This document shows positions 1-5,064 of a stretch of DNA of 5,211 bases, piece after piece. Below the pieces are notes generated by a model, which saw nothing but the letters and a program-made list of their open reading frames with translations, had not been told where the DNA came from and searched no databases. Source of the stretch: an uncultured Aliterella sp. (lineage in GTDB: Bacteria; Cyanobacteriota; Cyanobacteriia; Cyanobacteriales; Chroococcidiopsidaceae); contig CAJQOK010000364.1 in assembly GCA_905479905.1 (NCBI GenBank), positions 1 through 5,211 of the forward strand. The letters are read 5' to 3'. A program made the translations under genes and the position numbers. Numbering within the stretch: the stretch's first letter is position 1; each line of letters begins with the position of its first letter.

Positions 1-123
1 ACCTCCACAGCCCAAAGTCTCATCATCAGGGTGTGGTGCAACAATTAGCGCCCGATTAACAGCAATTTCTGCTACCGAATGCAACGGTAATTCTAAACTT
101 GTTAGCAGTGATTGGTCAACCAT
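1..123 (-). CDS. PIG-L/LmbE-family deacetylase, N-terminal part only (cut by window edge)
   Basis: This reading frame was found by translating the minus strand and runs off the left edge, so only the first 41 residues are visible. Residues 27-41 read LIVAPHPDDETLGCG followed by G. This is the signature of the PIG-L/LmbE zinc-dependent N-acetylglucosaminyl deacetylase superfamily (MshB, BshB, PIG-L). In that family the His and second Asp of HPDD (here H31 and D34) bind metal and the first Asp (D33) is the general base. The ATG at 121-123 is well constrained, because an in-frame stop (TAA, complement of 130-132) lies three codons upstream. No Shine-Dalgarno sequence is visible. The start lies inside the end of the upstream flavoprotein gene (22-bp overlap, 102-123), so translational coupling is likely. 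The substrate is unknown; N-acetylated sugars are typical for the family. In some bacteria this domain is fused to a class I methyltransferase, which cannot be tested here. Confidence 0.88.
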   Translation of the reverse strand, partial: MVDQSLLTSLELPLHSVAEIAVNRALIVAPHPDDETLGCGG

Positions 124-1292
124 AAGGAATTAACCGGGGTAGTTTCTGTTATGGCGTACTTTCCAGCGCTTCCTAATGCCGCATCAAAAGCAGGTTGGCG
201 CAGATATAAACTTAAATCGCGAATAATGCGCTCCATCGGATAAGGAGGTAATAAGCCACGAGTACCAACAATTCGTTCGCATAATTGCATCGCATCCATA
301 CAAATAGACTCAATCGCCGTTCGTACCATATTGGTATAAGCTACTAACTTTTCTGCCTGCGGATGGTCAATATTAGGATAGCCGCCAAAAATCGGCGCAT
401 AACCTGCAATTAAGTCCGCCGCACCCCGCAGCCAGAGATTTCCGCTTTCAATTGCGATCGCCATTTTACCAATTCGGGCTTGTTGATGCGCGTCTTCCGT
501 TCTATTTAGCTCGTGCAAATACTGCCGCGTCGCGTCAAATAATGCTTCTGCTCCCCCCAACTGCACCGCAGCAAATCTAATTACTCCCGCCGTTAACCAA
601 GGTTGCCGATAATAATCTCCTGGTTTACCAATCAACCACTTAGCGTCTAATTCTACGCCGCTAAAATCTACTTTATAACTAGCCGTTGCTCGCATTCCCA
701 TCGGTTGCCACCAAGCCGGATCGCTAACTGTGGCTACTTCTTCCATTGGCACAATACACATTTGCCATGTGCCGTCAGGTAACGCTCCATTGACAAAAGG
801 GCGTTCGACGTACCCAGAGCCAGAAGCAAAGGTTTTCGAGCCTTCTAGCCTGTATCGTCCATCGCTGAGAGGGATAATTTTTACACCGTCTTCAGCTTCC
901 GCATTCCACACCCCAAAGATTTTTTGGTCGCGCGCATCCTTGGCTAATGCCTCAATTTGTTCCTTTGTACCAAAACTCTGCACCAGTTGTAAGGCGTTAA
1001 TGTGTCCTTCATAAATCCGTCCTACCGCTAAATTACCGCTCCCGATTTGTTTAAGCAACATTAGGGTTTCGTAAATGGTACTTGCGTCTATTCCTGCACC
1101 CCACCCACCTAAATGTTGTTGCAGTGGCGCATTTAGCAAGCCACCATTAGCAATTAATTCAAATTCCTGCACTGGAAAAGCGCCTAGGCGATCGATAAAC
1201 GCAGCATTATTTGCACAATAATCCGCTATTTCCTTAGCTTTAGCTAGGTGGCTAATAGCTGTACAGCTAACTTTTTCCTTCGTACTATACAA
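102..1292 (-). CDS. Acyl-CoA dehydrogenase-like flavoprotein, apparently without the usual catalytic Glu
   Basis: The 396-aa product has the length and motif order of acyl-CoA dehydrogenases (usually 380-400 aa). An N-terminal helical region runs to about residue 120, with GGWGAG at 62-67. The middle beta domain carries FGVWNAE (126-132), GSKTFASGSG (151-160) and PMGMRATASYKVDFSG (197-212), matching the FAD-contacting segments of the family. A C-terminal helical domain covers about 235-396. The segment where classical members have the Tyr-Glu-Gly catalytic base instead reads RDLSLYLRQPAFDAAL (358-373), so ordinary alpha,beta-dehydrogenation is doubtful; a DszC-like oxygenase or other flavin role is possible. 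The start is a TTG at 1290-1292, with a GGGGG tract about 16 nt upstream; no in-frame ATG exists before residue 78, and the N-terminal helix fits this start. The gene overlaps the downstream PIG-L deacetylase by 22 bp, so the two probably act together. From memory, this pairing recurs in bacterial clusters with glycosyltransferases and methyltransferases. Confidence 0.85.
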   Translation of the reverse strand: MYSTKEKVSCTAISHLAKAKEIADYCANNAAFIDRLGAFPVQEFELIANGGLLNAPLQQHLGGWGAGIDASTIYETLMLLKQIGSGNLAVGRIYEGHINALQLVQSFGTKEQIEALAKDARDQKIFGVWNAEAEDGVKIIPLSDGRYRLEGSKTFASGSGYVERPFVNGALPDGTWQMCIVPMEEVATVSDPAWWQPMGMRATASYKVDFSGVELDAKWLIGKPGDYYRQPWLTAGVIRFAAVQLGGAEALFDATRQYLHELNRTEDAHQQARIGKMAIAIESGNLWLRGAADLIAGYAPIFGGYPNIDHPQAEKLVAYTNMVRTAIESICMDAMQLCERIVGTRGLLPPYPMERIIRDLSLYLRQPAFDAALGSAGKYAITETTPVNSLWLTNHC

Positions 1293-1683
1293 TTGAGTAT
1301 TGATAGTTCCCCCTTCTGAAACAGCCTTGACACTACTGTTAAGAATAATGACTTAATAGTCTGCTTTAATACATCTACCTTCTGCGTGATTTGACGGCTT
1401 AGTTAAGTTTTTAGCAGATTTTGCGCGATCGCTCCATTACGCAAACGGGGTTTTTCTCCTTGCATTTATTTTTTGCTTTAGCTGTGTAGCCTATAGTAAG
1501 TCACAAATTTAGGTTTTTAGCAGCCAACAGCCTCAATCCATCATGAATTTGCTATAAAAAGTGGCGATTGTCAAAAAGAGCAATAATTATATCAATCTAA
1601 CTTTTTTCCGTAGTTTACCGGATTCTCTGCTACTTGTAGAATAGATAAGCTTAATTAGCAAGTTAATTTTTTATTATCAAAAC
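1293..1683. other. 391-bp non-coding gap between divergent genes
   Basis: This AT-rich gap separates the minus-strand flavoprotein gene from the plus-strand DUF5895 gene. I found no convincing gene in it: one short minus-strand frame gives only an 8-residue peptide (MERSRKIC). It contains one HIP1 octamer (1425-1432) and an 11-bp direct repeat GTTTTTAGCAG (1407-1417 and 1513-1523). Plus-strand promoter-like sequences are TTTACC-N17-TAGAAT (1614-1642, listed separately), an extended -10 TGCTATAAA (1550-1558), and an isolated TATAGT (1492-1497) with no good -35. On the minus strand I saw no convincing promoter for the flavoprotein gene. The best was TTAAAG-N16-TATTCT, which is weak. Confidence 0.6.
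1614..1642 (+). promoter_or_regulatory. Candidate sigma-70-type promoter for the DUF5895 gene
   Basis: TTTACC at 1614-1619 (4 of 6 to TTGACA) is followed after exactly 17 bp by TAGAAT at 1637-1642 (5 of 6 to TATAAT). A start about 7 bp downstream would give a leader of roughly 35 nt to the ATG at 1684. This is a consensus match by eye only. An alternative extended -10, TGCTATAAA, lies at 1550-1558. Confidence 0.42.
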
Positions 1684-2556
1684 ATGAATTTACCAACAAG
1701 TTTCGATTTTGAAGACGATAAATTTAACGCTCCACCATCGCAGGTTATTCCTTGGTGTCAACTGATTAATCCTAGGTATGATAACGGTGAAATACAACCC
1801 TACGGATTAGCGATTAAAGCAGACAATGCTAAAGCTGTGGATTTTACTCCTGATTCAAACTGGCGATCAGTTGATTATGCTTTTAGCACAGGCGAAATTC
1901 AACAATTGTTTATTACCGATACACCACGATTAGTTATTATTCGCCGGGGGCCATTATCACTCAAAAACCGTGAAACTGGAGAGAAAATTGGGACGTTAAA
2001 AGACCATTACGATGCTTTTTTAACAGACAAAATTAAATTTAAAACTTACACTCGTCACTTAATTTATTTAGTTGATGGCAACAAAAAATTTCTGCATAAG
2101 TCTGCTTTACAGTTAACCGTAAATGGTGCAGCAGGAGCAAGTTTTAGTAAAGCTTATTACGATTACAATAAGCAAAGTAGAGAGTTAACTGGATTTTTGG
2201 GCGAATTAGAAAAAGCTTACGCTCAGTATCGTCAACAACCAGTTTCTGCTAAAAGTGGTTTGTTTTACGCTCACGGCATTTTTTGCCCAATAATTGCTTC
2301 CGAAGAAAGAGGAAGCGGCGAAAATACGGCTTTAGTTGCGACAACTACAGATTATGAACAGCCTACAGTTGATACTTTAAGTAAATACTTAATTGCGGCT
2401 GATACGGAGGAGTCGCAGATAATTACTCAGGCTTTTGAAGAACATAAAGAATTTGGCAAAGAAAACATTAAAGTTGAACCTCCTAAAATGGCGATCGCTT
2501 CTTCTAATTCATATACTTACGCTGATGACGATGAATTTGATTCTCCACCCTATTAA
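1684..2556 (+). CDS. DUF5895-family protein of unknown function, with acidic C-terminal tail
   Basis: I recognise this 290-aa protein as a member of the cyanobacterial DUF5895 family, from remembered family sequence rather than a search. Segments that look conserved are SQVIPWCQLINP (19-30), YGLAIKADNA (40-49), FSTGEIQQLFITDTPRLVII (67-86), GTLKDHYDAFL (103-113), GAAGASFSKAYY (148-159), YAHGIFCPII (195-204) and TLSKYLIAADTEES (231-244). There is no signal peptide or membrane segment, so it should be cytosolic. From about residue 265 it becomes low-complexity and ends in YADDDEFDSPPY (279-290), an acidic tail with a terminal aromatic residue. This resembles the tails of single-stranded DNA-binding proteins, but a function cannot be assigned. 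The ATG at 1684 has no Shine-Dalgarno sequence, only an AT-rich leader. It appears monocistronic: a divergent gene lies upstream and a hairpin follows 48 bp after its stop codon. A HIP1 octamer (2491-2498) lies within the coding region. Confidence 0.85.
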   Translation: MNLPTSFDFEDDKFNAPPSQVIPWCQLINPRYDNGEIQPYGLAIKADNAKAVDFTPDSNWRSVDYAFSTGEIQQLFITDTPRLVIIRRGPLSLKNRETGEKIGTLKDHYDAFLTDKIKFKTYTRHLIYLVDGNKKFLHKSALQLTVNGAAGASFSKAYYDYNKQSRELTGFLGELEKAYAQYRQQPVSAKSGLFYAHGIFCPIIASEERGSGENTALVATTTDYEQPTVDTLSKYLIAADTEESQIITQAFEEHKEFGKENIKVEPPKMAIASSNSYTYADDDEFDSPPY

Positions 2557-2604
2557 GCAACGTAGTTAGCTGTTAGTTTTTGCTCGGCTAGGAAAAACAA
2601 TTAA

Positions 2605-2632
2605 AGCCTGGAATTATTGCTAATTTCAGGCT
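2605..2632. terminator. Bidirectional hairpin terminator between convergent DUF5895 gene and mltA
   Basis: A 12-bp stem, AGCCTGGAATTA paired with TAATTTCAGGCT (one G-U wobble), closes a TTGC tetraloop. It sits in the 99-bp gap between two converging genes. On the minus strand it is followed by a T-rich run (TTTAATTGTTTTT), which fits an intrinsic terminator for mltA. On the plus strand the run after the stem is weaker (GTTTATAAC), with a T5 tract only at 2652-2656. Confidence 0.75.
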
Positions 2633-2655
2633 GTTTATAACAAATTAAGGCTTTT

Positions 2656-3846
2656 TCACTTCAGTAGTAAGTAATATAGTTGACCTCTACTACCTGTGAC
2701 TCCCGCGCGATCGCCTGCAAGTTTGCCCGTACCCATAAAATAATCTACTCGTCCCGCGCCTTTAATAGCACTACCTGCATCTTGATCCAAAACATAACGG
2801 CTAACACTGCGATACTGCATTGTTGCTGGGGAATTATTTTTAATTAGCGCTGTAGAATTATCCGCAAAAGGCAAGCTAGTATGAATCAGTGCTAAAGCCC
2901 CTGGCGGCATTAAAGCCTTATCGGTGGCAATTGATCTCTGGGCAGTTACAGGTATGCCCAAGCTCCCTGTAGCTGGCGCTCCGTAGGTTTTGCGGAAAAA
3001 TACAAAGCTGCGGTTGCGAGGTAAATAACTGCTTAATTCCCAAGGTTTTTGATTAAAATAATTAATCATTACAGGTAAAGTTAGCCCTGGAAGCGGCAAT
3101 TTACCATCTTTGGCTAATTCTTTGCCAATACTGGTGTAAGGATAATCAGTTTTAGCTGCATACCCAATACTCATTTGAGTCCCATCAGTGAGATTAAACC
3201 TAGCCGAGCCTTGAATTTGAGCTAAAAAAGCTTCTAAGCGATCGCTTAACCAAACCAATTCTAAGCCCTTTAGCTTGCTTTTTGCCCCCAACAAACCGTC
3301 CCGCCCTTCTAACTGAGCGCGAGTAGGATGAGGCTTAGACCACTTTTTAAAGTTGCGAGGCATTTGATATAACGGAAACCGATATTTCTCCGTTTTGAAG
3401 CGACTAGCCTCGTACATTGGCTCGTAATAGGCGGTAAATAAGACTTCTCCCTTACCATCTCTACCCCTCGAACGATAAAACACAAAATCCCGTTTTACCG
3501 CCTGCTGAAGATCGGCGGGGGTTTTGGCTGTAATTACCAATTTGCGGAAGTGAACTAAACTGCGCCGGACGCGATCGCGGGTAATGCCACTAGCGCTATA
3601 TTTGCGGTAAGCTTTCAATGCGCTAGGAGAATTGACGTAACGCAAACTGCTATCGACAGATTTTAGTACCTCTTTCCAGTCGCCTTCTTTGCCGTTTTCA
3701 CCCCATATTTGCTCGTCTAGTCCCAAATTGTCATTTTGCGTCTGTTGATGAGCTTTTGTGGCTTGGAGTACGCCAGCATTTGCGGGAATAGGCGCAAGAG
3801 CGATTGCTATACCTATCGAGGTCAATAAACTAATTATTCTTTTCAT
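2656..3846 (-). CDS. mltA: MltA-type lytic murein transglycosylase (secreted, not a lipoprotein)
   Basis: This 396-aa protein (E. coli MltA is about 365 aa) should cleave the MurNAc-GlcNAc bond of peptidoglycan in the periplasm, leaving 1,6-anhydro ends. Family motifs in order are FTAYYEPMYEAS (137-148), LVWLSDRLEAFLAQIQGSAR (197-216), YPYTSIGKELAKDG (235-248) and FVFFRKTYG (281-289). A C-terminal 3D domain runs from about 349 to 396 and includes LDQDAGSAIKGAGRVDYFMG (353-372) with D354, D356, D368 and D379. By remembered alignment, D368 fits the catalytic Asp. The N-terminus (MKRIISLLTS, a hydrophobic stretch, then PANA ending at residue 24) is a type I signal peptide. There is no lipobox; indeed the whole protein has no cysteine, whereas E. 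coli MltA is an outer-membrane lipoprotein. The ATG at 3846 lies 6 bp after the stop of the 83-aa gene, so the two are probably co-transcribed. HIP1 octamers lie inside at 2707, 3238 and 3571. Confidence 0.93.
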   Translation of the reverse strand: MKRIISLLTSIGIAIALAPIPANAGVLQATKAHQQTQNDNLGLDEQIWGENGKEGDWKEVLKSVDSSLRYVNSPSALKAYRKYSASGITRDRVRRSLVHFRKLVITAKTPADLQQAVKRDFVFYRSRGRDGKGEVLFTAYYEPMYEASRFKTEKYRFPLYQMPRNFKKWSKPHPTRAQLEGRDGLLGAKSKLKGLELVWLSDRLEAFLAQIQGSARFNLTDGTQMSIGYAAKTDYPYTSIGKELAKDGKLPLPGLTLPVMINYFNQKPWELSSYLPRNRSFVFFRKTYGAPATGSLGIPVTAQRSIATDKALMPPGALALIHTSLPFADNSTALIKNNSPATMQYRSVSRYVLDQDAGSAIKGAGRVDYFMGTGKLAGDRAGVTGSRGQLYYLLLK

Positions 3847-3852
3847 TAATTA

Positions 3853-4104
3853 CTAATATCTTTCTACACTAGAACTAAACACTGGTTCTACTCGAATTGC
3901 CACAATTTTAGATGGACGCACCACCATGTACTCTCCCTGGACGTTTTTAATCGGTACGCTAATAAATTCACTGGAAGCTGACTTAGGCACAAGTTCGCTA
4001 CTGTACCATTTTTGAAATTCCTGAATATTACTAAAACGTATTTCTTCCCGGTGTCCACCTTCAATCATTAGGTGTACGACGTACTCGTTGGGAGTTCTGG
4101 GCAT
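3853..4104 (-). CDS. 83-aa hypothetical protein, co-transcribed with mltA
   Basis: I do not recognise a named family for this 83-residue protein, although the sequence feels familiar as a conserved cyanobacterial hypothetical. There is no signal peptide, transmembrane segment or cysteine, so it is probably cytosolic. By eye it alternates strand-like and helical segments: YVVHLMI (8-14), EEIRFS (20-25), a helix-like IQEFQKWYSSEL (27-38), FISVPI (47-52) and YMVVRPSKIVAIRVEPVF (59-76). This suggests a small alpha/beta or barrel-like fold. The ATG at 4102-4104 has AAGG about 12 nt upstream as a weak ribosome binding site. Its stop codon (TAG, 3853-3855) is 6 bp before the mltA start, indicating an operon and possibly coupled translation. 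A role linked to cell-wall turnover is only an inference from position. Confidence 0.8.
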   Translation of the reverse strand: MPRTPNEYVVHLMIEGGHREEIRFSNIQEFQKWYSSELVPKSASSEFISVPIKNVQGEYMVVRPSKIVAIRVEPVFSSSVERY

Positions 4105-4191
4105 AGAATCGAGCTACCTTAATTAGTGACGACGAACTGTTATTCAAGGGTAAGTTTACCTAAAAAATGAATGGTTTAACCCCAGTCGAGG

Positions 4192-4341
4192 TTAGCCAAA
4201 CAAGTAAATACTAGAGGCGATCGCGCACATGACAATTAATTAACCACGATTAACGCAAATTTTGCAACCGCAGATTTAGTTTTTTGCCCAGACAACCCCA
4301 AACATTAACAGTTCTCTAGGCTAAGACGCTTGTTTGGCTAA
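4192..4341. repeat. 13-bp perfect inverted repeat flanking the middle of the divergent region
   Basis: TTAGCCAAACAAG at 4192-4204 is the exact reverse complement of CTTGTTTGGCTAA at 4329-4341, with 124 bp between the arms. A chance 13-bp match within a 511-bp region is expected roughly 0.002 times. The right arm is itself part of a local dyad, TTGGC-N9-GCCAA (4334-4352). The arms could be paired protein-binding sites; a stem-loop with so large a loop is less likely. Confidence 0.6.
4208..4235 (-). promoter_or_regulatory. Candidate promoter for the 83-aa gene/mltA operon
   Basis: Reading the minus strand, TTGTCA (complement of 4230-4235, 5 of 6 to consensus) is followed after 16 bp by TAGTAT (complement of 4208-4213, 4 of 6). 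It would give a leader of about 95 nt before the ATG at 4104. The spacer contains the HIP1 octamer 4217-4224. This is a match by eye with no functional support. Confidence 0.35.
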
Positions 4342-4355
4342 AATTGTGCCAAGGC

Positions 4356-4397
4356 TTGCATCCGTTGGCGTTTTTAGGTGCAATAAAAGGGATGCAA
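4356..4397. repeat. 8-bp perfect inverted repeat TTGCATCC / GGATGCAA
   Basis: The arms lie at 4356-4363 and 4390-4397, with a 26-bp spacer containing a further related GGTGCAAT (4377-4384). The right arm continues as GGATGCAAT, so the spacer copy is also an imperfect direct repeat of it. It could be an operator array or an RNA stem-loop; the sequence does not decide between them. Confidence 0.45.
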
Positions 4398-4484
4398 TCG
4401 CGCTTTGTTCATCTTTCAAAAGTCAGACAAAGGTAAAAGTAAAACCCTTAATTTAACTTTTTTAACGATTTTTACTGGTTTAGC

Positions 4485-4507
4485 AACACAAGATTGATAT
4501 TTGTGTT
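4485..4507. promoter_or_regulatory. Operator-like dyad AACACAA-N9-TTGTGTT upstream of rbp
   Basis: The 7-bp arms (4485-4491 and 4501-4507) are perfect reverse complements around a 9-bp AT-rich spacer, ending about 108 bp before the rbp start. Spacing and symmetry suit a dimeric regulator. It does not match the NtcA pattern GTA-N8-TAC, and its arm spacing differs from a TGTGA-N6-TCACA CRP-type site. Confidence 0.35.
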
Positions 4508-4567
4508 AACTTCTTAAATGAAGATTACATTCGGTTGTGCAGTTTATTTTTATCTATAACGATAAGT

Positions 4568-4610
4568 CTCTCTCCGAATCTAACTCTCATCAACCTATGA
4601 TTCCAGAGAG
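4568..4610 (+). promoter_or_regulatory. Leader hairpin that would cover the rbp ribosome binding site
   Basis: CTCTCT (4568-4573) pairs with AGAGAG (4605-4610), and GAATC (4576-4580) pairs with GATTC (4599-4603). The two stems are separated by a CC/C internal loop and capped by an 18-nt loop. AGAGAG ends 5 nt before the ATG at 4616 and is the only Shine-Dalgarno-like sequence there, so the fold would hide it. AGAGCTCT (4607-4614) is also self-complementary and could compete. A possible -10 element, TATAAC (4555-4560), would start the transcript close to the 5' arm, but no good -35 precedes it. Confidence 0.5.
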
Positions 4611-4615
4611 CTCTT

Positions 4616-4921
4616 ATGTCAATTTACGTCGGTAATCTATCCTATGAAGTAGGACAAGATGACCTCAAACAAGTTTTCGCTGAATACGGAACTGTTAATC
4701 GCGTTCAAGTCCCCACAGATCGGGAAACTGGCAGAGCGCGAGGCTTCGCTTTTGTAGAGATGGGTACAGAAGCAGAAGAAACAGCAGCAATTGAAGCTCT
4801 CGATGGCGCTGAGTGGATGGGTCGGGCATTAAAAGTCAATAAAGCCAAGCCCAAAGAAGATAGAGGCGGTTCGTCAGGTGGTAGACAAGGTAATAATAGC
4901 GGTGGATATTCTCGCCGTTAA
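4616..4921 (+). CDS. rbp: Rbp-type single-RRM RNA-binding protein with Gly-rich tail
   Basis: The 101-aa protein is one RNA-recognition motif plus a short tail, the standard layout of cyanobacterial Rbp proteins. RNP2 is IYVGNLSY (3-10) and RNP1 is RGFAFVEM (42-49), with the aromatic positions expected to stack on RNA bases (Y4, F44, F46). The RRM ends near residue 79, and GGSSGGRQGNNSGGYSRR (84-101) is a glycine/arginine-rich tail. Such proteins are cytosolic single-stranded RNA binders. Many members with Gly-rich tails are cold-induced, and the 5' untranslated region of Anabaena rbpA1 has been implicated in that control. Here the leader can form a hairpin over the AGAGAG in ribosome-binding position (4605-4610). 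The gene ends with tandem TAA TAA and is followed by two hairpins, so it is probably monocistronic. Several rbp paralogues usually exist per genome, so the exact letter designation is not assigned. Confidence 0.95.
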   Translation: MSIYVGNLSYEVGQDDLKQVFAEYGTVNRVQVPTDRETGRARGFAFVEMGTEAEETAAIEALDGAEWMGRALKVNKAKPKEDRGGSSGGRQGNNSGGYSRR

Positions 4922-5000
4922 TAAGTGACTCTAGTTTGAAGCATTTAGATCAACTCCTAAAAATAGTTAACCCAAACCAAACTCCACTACGATAATATTT

Positions 5001-5020
5001 AACTGAAAATTTCAGTTTTT
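5001..5020 (+). terminator. rbp: First hairpin after rbp, with T-run
   Basis: AACTGAA (5001-5007) pairs with TTCAGTT (5011-5017) around AAT, and the T-run reaches 5020. The stem is 7 bp and AT-rich, so alone it would be a weak intrinsic terminator for rbp, 79 bp after its stop codon. It is immediately followed by a stronger hairpin. Confidence 0.45.
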
Positions 5021-5046
5021 AAAAGCAGGCTCCTAGTCTGCTTTTT
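5021..5046. terminator. Strong bidirectional terminator between rbp and por
   Basis: AAAAGCAGGCT (5021-5031) pairs with AGTCTGCTTTT (5035-5045) around a CCT loop, giving an 11-bp stem with one G-U wobble. TTTTT (5042-5046) follows on the plus strand. Read on the minus strand the stem ends in TTTT, so it can also end the convergent por transcript, whose stop codon lies 18 bp away. Confidence 0.85.
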
Positions 5047-5064
5047 GTGTATTAGTAAGCAGCT

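Larger units (their letters stand above)
4105..4615. other. 511-bp divergent regulatory region between the 83-aa gene/mltA and rbp
   Basis: No gene is visible in this gap. It should carry promoters for both divergent units and holds several dyads. There is a 13-bp perfect inverted repeat (4192-4204 with 4329-4341), TTGGC-N9-GCCAA (4334-4352), an 8-bp perfect inverted repeat TTGCATCC/GGATGCAA (4356-4397), and AACACAA-N9-TTGTGTT (4485-4507). A HIP1 octamer lies at 4217-4224. The last 50 bp form the rbp leader hairpin. I looked for the core motif of the cyanobacterial sRNA Yfr1 (ACTCCTCACAC) on both strands and did not find it. Confidence 0.6.

Noticed and set aside
730..1014. A 94-codon open frame on the plus strand
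   Set aside because: It lies wholly inside the flavoprotein gene on the opposite strand, has no recognisable motif, and is best explained as a shadow frame.
1327..1359. TTGACA at 1327-1332 as a plus-strand -35 box
   Set aside because: No -10 element sits at an acceptable distance; the nearest TAATAG starts 21 bp downstream, and the gene start is over 300 bp away.
1359..1418. TCTGCT / AGCAGA inverted repeat in the 1293-1683 gap
   Set aside because: The arms are only 6 bp and nearly 50 bp apart, so chance is a sufficient explanation.
4501..4560. TTGTGC or TTGTGT as a -35 box for rbp
   Set aside because: Spacing to TATAAC (14 bp) or TACATT (19 bp) is poor, so no rbp promoter is called with confidence.
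4105..4615. Possible small RNA of the Yfr1 type in the divergent region
   Set aside because: The conserved core ACTCCTCACAC was not found on either strand.
4597..4635. A 12-codon frame beginning ATG at 4597, overlapping the rbp start
   Set aside because: It has no ribosome binding site and no sign of selection that can be seen in one sequence. It is mentioned only as part of the leader finding.
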